This document shows, one piece after another, positions 5,396 through 11,122 of a DNA stretch of 11,122 nt. How positions within the stretch are numbered: the stretch's first letter is position 1; every line of letters begins with the position of its first letter. Made by a program: the position numbers and the translations under genes. This stretch comes from JAFGED01 sp964551295 (GTDB lineage Bacteria; Chloroflexota; Anaerolineae; B4-G1): contig CAZKDJ010000138.1 in assembly GCA_964551295.1 (NCBI GenBank), forward strand, positions 1 to 11,122, in the 5' to 3' direction. The notes beneath the pieces were generated by a model, which ran no database searches, was not told where the DNA came from, and worked only from the letters and a program-made list of their open reading frames with translations.

Positions 5396-7663
5396 TCAGG
5401 GAACGTATGCCAAGAAATCATCAAAGTGAACCTCTGTTGGCCCGTCCTCCAAGGTGCTGGCCACCAGGAATACGTCGCCCGTCGCATAGGTGGCGTCCTC
5501 GACCTCCGCGAGCAACTCTCCATTGACGACGAACGCCAGCCGCGGGCCATCGCAGATGGCGCGCAAGTGATTCGTCGCATTCCCCTGCCGTATCACATCA
5601 GACTCGGTCCAGTCCACCAGAAACTCAATCCCTGCTGCGCCTCCCAGTTTGTAGATGGCATAGTAGCCGTCCCCGCTGGTGGCGAAGAAATACCCAGCGC
5701 CATCAGACTGGAGACGGCACCCAACGCCATAGAAGTCATTGCTGTTAGCCGGCCCCAAGATCTGTGTGGCGTCCACCTCGATGGCCACGTCAGCGAGGGA
5801 GACGTATGGTTGCCCCAAGTAGTAATAGTCGCTATCCTCGGCCCGTATGAAATAGACGCCTTCCTCATAACCCAATCTGCCGCCATCGAACTCGATCACA
5901 TCCCAACCGGACTCTGGATCGCCAAAGTTATCGCGGACGAGGATCGCGTCCGGCTCTAGAACGAGCAGGTCGTCAAAGTGAACCTCCGTCGCCACACTCC
6001 CAAAGGTGGTCGCCGTCAGACTAATATCCCCCTTAGCAAAGGCGTCGTCCTCCGCCTCCGCCAAAAGCTCCCCGTTGACATACAGCGCCAGGCGCGTGCC
6101 ATCGCAGACGGCGTGGATGTGATTTGTGGCGTTCCCCTGGTTTATCGCGTCGGACGGCGTCCACTCCACCAGGAATTCGAAATCATCATCCGCCACGCGT
6201 TGGATGGCATACTCGCCATCCCCACTGATGCGCAGTAGATAGCCATCGCCGTTTCGCTGGACCCGGCACATGACCCCATAGGCGTTGATGTTATCTGGAG
6301 ATGCAGCAACCTGGCTAGCGTACACGTCTATAGCGAGATCGGAAAAAGCAAGCGGGCCGGAGCCAAAAATCTGGATATCTTCCGCTTCGGCCAGAACATA
6401 ATAGTATCCGTCGCCATACCCCACATCGCCCTCCGACGAATCGTCCACCTCCCAGCCGGAGGCCGAGTCACTAAAGTTGTCCTCCAAGAGGAGGCCGCTC
6501 ACAGGCGCTGGCGTCACAGCAGGTGGGGATGTGACGGTAGGCGTGGAGGGCGAATCAGTAGGTGACAGAGACGTACCCGTTGGCGAGAGCGGTGCATCGG
6601 TCGGCAAAGGCGTGTGTGTAGGCGTAGCCGTCGGGGGCTCACCGCCGCCAAAAGCGCCCAAGCTGGCCAAGACGACGACCACCGTCACGCCCAGGCACAA
6701 CACGACAATCGTGGCCAGACCCGCCCCCCCCACCCCCCACAGGATGCCCTGTTTGGCTGGGGCAGCCTCCTTGGCTGCGGGAGCGGGCTCCTCCCTCTCG
6801 GGCTGGACACGCGGCGGGACAATCACAGCGGCTCGCGGCGCAACGCCTAGGTCCTGCGCCATCTCCTCCGTGGTCTGGTAGCGCATCTCCATTGCCATCT
6901 CCAGCGCCTTGAGCACAGCCGCCTCTGTGCTCGGGTTGACCTCGGCGTTGATGCGCCGCGGCGGCATAAAGCTGGACGGGCTGGCCATGCGCTGCGTAGC
7001 GGTGGGAGGCACCTGCCCCGTCAGCGCGTGGTACAGGGTCGCCCCCACGCTGTAGATGTCGCTGCGCTGATCCGTGTGTCCCCCCCCCATGTCGTACTGC
7101 TCCGGCGGCGCGTACTCCGGCGTCCCGGCTCCCCGCATCACCGTGCGCGTCTCGGGGGCACTGGGATCCCACAGCTTGACCAGGCCAAAGTCCACCAATA
7201 CCGCCTGCCCCTCCGGCGTGATGATGATGTTCTGCGGCTTGATGTCGCGGTGAATCACCCCTCGCTTGTGGCAGTAGCCCAGAGCCGCCAGCAACTGCTC
7301 CGCCCACTCCAGCACCTGCGCCTCCGGCTGCGCGCCATCTCGCGCGATCCGCTGCGCCAGATTCTCTCCCTCGACAAAATCCATCACCAGGTACTCTTTG
7401 CCGTCCCAAGAGAAATAGTCGGTGACCCGTACCAGGTTGGGATGGACGAGCGTCGCCAGTATCTGAGCCTCCTGCCGGAACTGCTCGCGCAACCCGGCCA
7501 ACATGTCATCGCTGAGGTTGAACTGCGGCACCATCTCTTTCAGCGCAATCGGCTTCTCCAGGCGCATGTCCCACGCCCGGTAGACAGCCCCCATGCCTCC
7601 CTGGCCCAGCAGCTTGACGATACGATAACGATTGTCTATAACCTCTCCACTCGAAAGCGGCAT
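5396..7663 (-). CDS. Transmembrane Ser/Thr kinase with two LamG/concanavalin-like ectodomains
   Basis: This 755-residue receptor-type kinase has a cytoplasmic kinase domain at about 13-272: GQGGMGAVY 20-28, Lys42, Glu65, HRDIKPQN 138-145, DFG 158-160, APPEQY 185-190 and SDIYSVG 201-207. A Pro/Glu/Ala linker leads to one membrane helix (about 306-336), then a Thr/Ser/Pro stalk (342-388). Outside are two homologous beta-rich repeats, about 390-570 and 573-755, each opening with DNF.D..SGW and carrying YGV.CR, GDG.YAI, QGNATNH, a Cys-Asp-Gly, VNGELLAE and TEVHFDD. They resemble concanavalin/LamG-type folds that often bind glycans. Cys466/520 and Cys649/704 recur in register, so one disulphide per domain is plausible. 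GGGGAG lies 6 bases before the ATG at 7663. It is the first gene after the 162-base gap and 18 bases before its paralogue. Confidence 0.93.
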   Translation of the reverse strand: MPLSSGEVIDNRYRIVKLLGQGGMGAVYRAWDMRLEKPIALKEMVPQFNLSDDMLAGLREQFRQEAQILATLVHPNLVRVTDYFSWDGKEYLVMDFVEGENLAQRIARDGAQPEAQVLEWAEQLLAALGYCHKRGVIHRDIKPQNIIITPEGQAVLVDFGLVKLWDPSAPETRTVMRGAGTPEYAPPEQYDMGGGHTDQRSDIYSVGATLYHALTGQVPPTATQRMASPSSFMPPRRINAEVNPSTEAAVLKALEMAMEMRYQTTEEMAQDLGVAPRAAVIVPPRVQPEREEPAPAAKEAAPAKQGILWGVGGAGLATIVVLCLGVTVVVVLASLGAFGGGEPPTATPTHTPLPTDAPLSPTGTSLSPTDSPSTPTVTSPPAVTPAPVSGLLLEDNFSDSASGWEVDDSSEGDVGYGDGYYYVLAEAEDIQIFGSGPLAFSDLAIDVYASQVAASPDNINAYGVMCRVQRNGDGYLLRISGDGEYAIQRVADDDFEFLVEWTPSDAINQGNATNHIHAVCDGTRLALYVNGELLAEAEDDAFAKGDISLTATTFGSVATEVHFDDLLVLEPDAILVRDNFGDPESGWDVIEFDGGRLGYEEGVYFIRAEDSDYYYLGQPYVSLADVAIEVDATQILGPANSNDFYGVGCRLQSDGAGYFFATSGDGYYAIYKLGGAAGIEFLVDWTESDVIRQGNATNHLRAICDGPRLAFVVNGELLAEVEDATYATGDVFLVASTLEDGPTEVHFDDFLAYVP

Positions 7664-7825
7664 GGCTATCTCCCCTAATTGTCCAGCTAGCCACCTGACA
7701 CTTTGACAAAAGGCCAGGACCTTATCACGAATAACACAGATAGACGAATGTCACGAATACTTTTTGGTGTATTCATATTCCACAGAGTTCGCACCATTTG
7801 TTGATTCGTGCTATTCGCGATCCAA
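7664..7825. other. 162-base AT-richer intergenic region, no gene
   Basis: No coding region is visible between the two kinase genes. The composition is clearly richer in A/T than the flanking genes. It contains the 9-base repeat array described separately and, next to 7663, the ribosome binding site of the downstream kinase. I found no convincing -35/-10 pair and no hairpin with a T-run, so whether transcription reads through or restarts here is open. Confidence 0.6.
7724..7821. repeat. Inverted array of 9-base CACGAAT/ATTCGTG repeats
   Basis: On the plus strand four roughly 9-base units stand in tandem at 7724-7758 (ATCACGAAT, AACACAGAT, AGACGAAT, GTCACGAAT). After 45 bases two units appear in the opposite sense at 7804-7821 (ATTCGTGCT, ATTCGCGAT). 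The stretches 7743-7758 and 7804-7819 can pair at 12 of 16 positions to form a long hairpin. This could be a REP-like or miniature mobile element, an mRNA stability structure, or a regulator site. Confidence 0.65.
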
Positions 7826-9595
7826 CTAGAAACTCACGCTTGTGATGCCCAACGCCCCCAGAATCAACGATAAGAGCAACCCCGCCACGAGATACACGCC
7901 CACCATCACCAAGACCGTCGCCACCCAGCCTGCGACGACCCGTCTCCGCGTGGGCACCGCGACGACGCTGACGGGAACACATAACAGACTGCCATTCAAT
8001 TCGATCCTTATATCGCTGCTGAATTCCCGTTCCGCCGGCACCAGAAAGCGGGCAGGCCAAACGACCCAACCCAGCCTGCCCAGCGACCGCCGCCCCAACT
8101 TGAGACACTGCGGGTACACCGCGACGGTCACGTCGCCGCTCTCGACGACGTTTCGCGGATGTACGTTCAGCCATGGGACACCGACGTCGAGCGTAGCTTT
8201 CTCACCAGACGGAATATCGACTTTCATCAGCCGGAAAGGGATGCTATCCCCAGCCGAGACGCACCCAAAGTCAATAGCGTCGGGCGTGGTCACAAGATCG
8301 CCCGGCAGCCCTTGAGCTGGCTTTCGCTGTCTCTTGCCCGCTGGCCGGTCCTTGCCCCGCAGGGCAGTCCGCCCGGGCTCATCTCCCAACAAGGCCGTGC
8401 CGAACGCCTCGACGGACGCGTAGCGCCGTTCCTTGGCCGGCCGCACCGCTCTCGCGATAGCCTCGTCGACGCGGTGGCTTATCCTGGAATTCAGGCTGCG
8501 CACGGCGGGGAACTGGAACGGAACCGCAACCGGATCGCGCAGCGTGAGCAACTGGTGCAGCATGGCCCCCAATGCGTACACATCGGCGCGCTCATCGGTC
8601 TGGGACCTGCCGTACTGCTCCGGTGGCGCATAGCCGTCGGTGCCCAGCTCGATGGTATCCCTGCGCTTGCCCGGCTTGAAGAATCGCGCGATGCCAAAGT
8701 CGATCAACTTGACCACGTCGGTGCCGTTCAAGACCATCACATTGGCCGGCTTCATATCGCGATACACGATCTTGGGCTGCTGATTGTGCAGGTAGGAGAG
8801 CAGATCACACAACTGCTCCGCCCACAGCAGCACCCGATCTTCGGGGAACGGCTCGCTGCGCCCCTCCAGCATCTTTTGCAGCGTCCGCCCGTCGATAAAC
8901 TCCATCACCATATAGTGACGATCCTCCTCCTGGAAAAGATCGCTCACCCGCACCAGGTTAGGATGCTCCAATCGGGCCAGCAGTTCCGCCTCGCGCTTGA
9001 AGCAATCCAAGATGTGTTCCCTCTCGGCCGGAGCGATCGCCGACTCGGACATCTCTTTCACGGCGACGATTCTGTTCTGGAGCCGCCGGTCTTGAGCCTT
9101 GTAGATGGCCCCCATGCCTCCCTGGGCCACCTTCTCCAAGATGACGTAGCGGCTCTTGGCCAGGACCGTGAGAGGGAGCAGATCGCCGGTGCCAAACCGG
9201 CCCGGCTGCGTCGACGGCGGATGGCTGGAAGGCGGCGACTGATATACCAGTGGGCGGCTGCAGATGCGGCAGTAGCGCGCGCCAGGACGCATCACCACGC
9301 CGCAATGGGGACAACGCAAACCGGCAGATGCGGGCAGAGGAGAACGGCAACTGGGACAGAAACGCGCGTTCGCCCGTGCCGACGCGCCACATCGTGGACA
9401 GGTGCGGTGGGCAGCAGGCGCAGTTCCACCGAAAAGCGGTCGGCCACAGTTCTTGCAAAAGCGCGCCACCGGACGCACAGCCGCCCCGCAATAGCGACAC
9501 ACCGGTTGAGCCGTTTGCGGCAAAGCGCTCCGGCAATTCCGGCAAAAGCACGCCCCTGGGCGATTGGAGGTGCCGCACTTTGGGCAGACGCTCAT
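7826..9595 (-). CDS. Tail-anchored Ser/Thr kinase with four zinc ribbons and an Ig-like domain
   Basis: This is a 589-residue kinase. Four CxxC...CxxC zinc ribbons line up at residues 4-21, 33-50, 66-83 and 95-112 (CPKC/CRNC, CRYC/CKNC, CPRC/CPSC, CPHC/CRIC). After a Pro/Ser linker, the kinase domain spans about 148-405: AQGGMGAIY 157-165, Lys180, Glu202, YRDMKPAN 278-285 (Tyr in place of the usual His of HRD), DFG 299-301, APPE 323-326. Residues 432-548 look like an Ig-like beta domain of the kind opening with DFG.V..G and containing PWL.V.P. One helix at about 555-583 ends the protein with a 6-residue tail, so nothing is exposed outside; zinc ribbons, kinase and Ig domain should all be cytosolic. 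The ATG at 9595 is chosen because the first ribbon starts directly after it; an upstream in-frame TTG at 9625 has no well-spaced Shine-Dalgarno. Target and signal are unknown. Confidence 0.92.
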   Translation of the reverse strand: MSVCPKCGTSNRPGACFCRNCRSALPQTAQPVCRYCGAAVRPVARFCKNCGRPLFGGTAPAAHRTCPRCGASARANARFCPSCRSPLPASAGLRCPHCGVVMRPGARYCRICSRPLVYQSPPSSHPPSTQPGRFGTGDLLPLTVLAKSRYVILEKVAQGGMGAIYKAQDRRLQNRIVAVKEMSESAIAPAEREHILDCFKREAELLARLEHPNLVRVSDLFQEEDRHYMVMEFIDGRTLQKMLEGRSEPFPEDRVLLWAEQLCDLLSYLHNQQPKIVYRDMKPANVMVLNGTDVVKLIDFGIARFFKPGKRRDTIELGTDGYAPPEQYGRSQTDERADVYALGAMLHQLLTLRDPVAVPFQFPAVRSLNSRISHRVDEAIARAVRPAKERRYASVEAFGTALLGDEPGRTALRGKDRPAGKRQRKPAQGLPGDLVTTPDAIDFGCVSAGDSIPFRLMKVDIPSGEKATLDVGVPWLNVHPRNVVESGDVTVAVYPQCLKLGRRSLGRLGWVVWPARFLVPAEREFSSDIRIELNGSLLCVPVSVVAVPTRRRVVAGWVATVLVMVGVYLVAGLLLSLILGALGITSVSF

Positions 9596-9606
9596 GGCTT
9601 TTTGAT

Positions 9607-9611
9607 CTCCC
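9607..9611 (-). promoter_or_regulatory. Candidate ribosome binding site for the ATG at 9595
   Basis: The minus strand reads GGGAG 11 bases before ATG at 9595. The spacer is longer than usual, so initiation may be modest. It still favours this start over the upstream TTG at 9625. Confidence 0.45.
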
Positions 9612-9636
9612 GCAACAAAACGCAAGCCCCCTGCTG

Positions 9637-9664
9637 AGTATAGAGATATTGGTAAAGTTCACAA
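9637..9664 (-). promoter_or_regulatory. Candidate sigma-70-type promoter for the zinc-ribbon kinase
   Basis: The minus strand has TTGTGA (9664-9659, 4 of 6 to TTGACA), a 16-base spacer, and TATACT (9642-9637, 5 of 6 to TATAAT). Transcription would start near 9630 and give a leader of about 35 bases before ATG 9595. It lies in the A/T-richer gap after the VWA gene. Sigma preferences of the host are unknown, so this is a motif match only. Confidence 0.45.
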
Positions 9665-9742
9665 GTGCGGTTCATAACCACACCCCTACGCCTAGGTTCT
9701 CCAAAGTAACTTTATTGTACCATCAGGCAACATAACACACCA

Positions 9743-9761
9743 GACTCGAAGCACCCGAGTC
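9743..9761 (-). terminator. Weak hairpin overlapping the VWA stop codon
   Basis: Six-base complementary arms (GACTCG and CGAGTC) enclose a 7-base loop and overlap the TGA of the upstream VWA gene. The sequence after it (TGGTGTGTTATGTT) is only moderately T-rich. It could attenuate read-through, leaving the promoter at 9637-9664 to drive the rest, but the stem is short. Confidence 0.25.
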
Positions 9762-11122
9762 AAGATTGCCCGTGTCCCGTCAACCTTTGCGTCAGCCTGC
9801 GCGTCTCGTAGCGCAGTCTTTTCTTCCGCTGTGGATCGGCCTGTCCGTGTCGTTCCAACTCTTCCGCCTGTCGCTCCACCTCGGTAGCCAGCGCCCGCTC
9901 GCCCATATCCAGCAACCGGGTGGCGGCGGCCCGCAGCTTGCGCGTCGCCTTGGCCACGTCCCCTGCCTCCAGGTCGGCTTGAGCGCGGCGTTGCAGCTTG
10001 TAGGCGCTCAGCGCCTCGACGATGTGCATCACCTCAGGGGTCTGATGCACCGCCTGCGCCGAGGCAGAGAGGACCTCGACCACTACGTCGGCCCGCGTCT
10101 TTAGTCCGGTCGGGCCGCCGGCCGGATCGTCGCAGGCCAAAAGCGCCTGGGTCAGCCGGTAGACGCCCGGCTGGCGCGGCGACACGATCAACTCCAACAG
10201 CACCGCAGGTTCCTCCCCGGCCACCAAATCGCCCAGGGGGAAGCTGTAGCTCCCGTCGTCGTTGATCGCCTCCAGCGGTGCGATGGTGGGCCGGACGCGG
10301 TAGGCGGCCCGCACCTCCACGCCGCTCGAAGGGCGCAGCTTTATCTCCAGGCCGCGGTAGCGCACCGCCTGCGCCCGCTGCAACTCGCGGGCAAAGGCCT
10401 CCGGAATGTCGTCGGGGTCCTCCAGCAGGTAGGCCTCGCCGCCGGTCTGGTCGGCGACGGGAATCATCAACTCCTCGTTGAACTCTCCCCCCAGGCCCAT
10501 CGTGCTGATGGGGACGTGCATCCGCCGGGCTCGCGCAGCGGCGGCCCGACAGTCCGCCTCATCCTGCGTGAAACCGTCGGTGAGCACGAGCATTCGCTCC
10601 GCCAGGTCGCCCTCAGCGCCCCGCGCCAACTCGCCAAAACCCAGATCCATCCCCCGTCCAATGTACGTATCGTCGCCCAGTTGAAACTGATCCAGCCCAC
10701 CCACGATATCGAGCAGCCGGCGCTTGTCGGTGCCGGCGGTGTTGGGAATGAGCGTGACCGCCTGACCCGCGAAGGCGATCAGGGCAAAGCAGTCGCTGGA
10801 ACGAAGCTGCTCGACGGCAGTCAGCAACGCGTCCTTGACGCGATCGATCTTGCGCGGCATATGAGTGAGCACTTCCCGGGGTATCCCCACCGACCGCCAA
10901 GCCGGCACGCCATCTACCAGCACCTCCTTCAGCAACCCCTTGCGCGCCAAATCCTCGAACTGGGCCTCCGTGGCCAGGCGAAAGTGCATCGACTCGCTCA
11001 CGTCCACCACCAACGCCAGGTTGACCGGCAGCGAGTGGGAACCGGCGCCTCCGTCCACCTCCAGAAGCAGATAGACCAGGCGCGGGTTGCCGGTGGCAGG
11101 CAAGCGGGGCGTGTTCACCAGA
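9760..11122 (-). CDS. VWA-domain protein, probably 5'-partial
   Basis: About 452 residues are visible; numbering is from a GTG at 11118. The frame stays open to the window edge, so the true start is probably outside. A beta strand (LVYLLLEV, 14-21) leads into a VWA domain of about 33-245 with a complete metal-binding site: DVSES 39-43, Thr151 and Asp181 (LTDG). An insertion of about 45 residues (44-90) separates the DVSES loop from the usual following helix. Residues 250-350 form a beta-rich region of the kind found after VWA in Ca-activated chloride channel-like proteins; 355-445 is helical and charged, rich in Arg, Glu and Ala. No signal peptide or membrane helix is seen, so a cytosolic role is likely. 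VWA proteins often pair with PP2C and kinase genes as in the TerY-P triad; a similar partnership is inferred here. The product may scaffold or be a phosphorylation target. Confidence 0.85.
   Translation of the reverse strand, partial: LVNTPRLPATGNPRLVYLLLEVDGGAGSHSLPVNLALVVDVSESMHFRLATEAQFEDLARKGLLKEVLVDGVPAWRSVGIPREVLTHMPRKIDRVKDALLTAVEQLRSSDCFALIAFAGQAVTLIPNTAGTDKRRLLDIVGGLDQFQLGDDTYIGRGMDLGFGELARGAEGDLAERMLVLTDGFTQDEADCRAAAARARRMHVPISTMGLGGEFNEELMIPVADQTGGEAYLLEDPDDIPEAFARELQRAQAVRYRGLEIKLRPSSGVEVRAAYRVRPTIAPLEAINDDGSYSFPLGDLVAGEEPAVLLELIVSPRQPGVYRLTQALLACDDPAGGPTGLKTRADVVVEVLSASAQAVHQTPEVMHIVEALSAYKLQRRAQADLEAGDVAKATRKLRAAATRLLDMGERALATEVERQAEELERHGQADPQRKKRLRYETRRLTQRLTGHGQS

Noticed and set aside
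7664..7825. Sigma-70 promoter in the gap before the ectodomain kinase
   Set aside because: TTGTCA and several AT-rich hexamers occur on the minus strand, but no pair has both a good match and 16-18 base spacing.
8159..9637. Long open frame on the plus strand opposite the zinc-ribbon kinase
   Set aside because: It is a mirror of the high-GC minus-strand kinase, whose catalytic motifs are intact. The plus-strand translation shows no recognisable domain and is low-complexity His/Arg/Gln-rich.
55..11122. Type VI secretion regulatory locus (PpkA/PppA/Fha)
   Set aside because: The signalling parts are similar in kind, but no secretion structural gene is in the window, and the likely host group is not known for this apparatus.

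Overview
The window holds eight genes, all read from the minus strand, so transcription runs from high to low coordinates. They form one gene cluster for reversible Ser/Thr protein phosphorylation at the cytoplasmic membrane. The organism is most likely an environmental bacterium of the Chloroflexota (Anaerolineae-like). This is an inference from the high GC content, from kinases with zinc-ribbon arrays or Thr/Pro-rich stalks followed by concanavalin-like ectodomains, and from kinase-tied von Willebrand A (VWA) and PP2C genes. There is no rRNA or other direct taxonomic marker.

Layout in transcription order: (1) a VWA protein, 11122-9760, probably cut at its 5' end by the window edge; (2) a 164-base gap with a candidate promoter; (3) a tail-anchored kinase with four N-terminal zinc ribbons and an Ig-like domain, 9595-7826; (4) a 162-base AT-richer gap with an unusual array of 9-base inverted repeats; (5) a transmembrane kinase with two tandem concanavalin/LamG-like ectodomains, 7663-5396; (6) a paralogous kinase with a three-pass membrane domain, 5377-4064; (7) a PP2C phosphatase fused to two zinc ribbons and a degenerate kinase-like domain, 4041-2278; (8) a single-pass protein with a Thr/Pro stalk and a LysM-like domain, 2278-1760; (9) a polytopic membrane protein with a degenerate FHA domain that contains a perfect 4 x 18-base tandem repeat, 1697-732; (10) a membrane-anchored VWA protein whose fold stops short, 735-55, followed by a perfect 9-bp-stem hairpin at 1-21 that probably closes the operon.

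Spacing from 7663 down to 55 is tight: gaps of 18, 22 and 62 bases and two start/stop overlaps. These genes are therefore probably one transcript. How they might work together (inference): two kinases with outward-facing or membrane domains and one cytosol-facing zinc-ribbon kinase phosphorylate shared targets; the single PP2C reverses this; the FHA and VWA proteins act as scaffold or readout; and the LysM-like protein links the system to the cell wall. The toolkit (VWA, STK, PP2C, FHA) matches two known bacterial modules, the TerY-P triad (VWA, PP2C, kinase) and the PpkA/PppA/Fha switch of type VI secretion. No Ter or secretion structural gene is present here, so the output is unknown.
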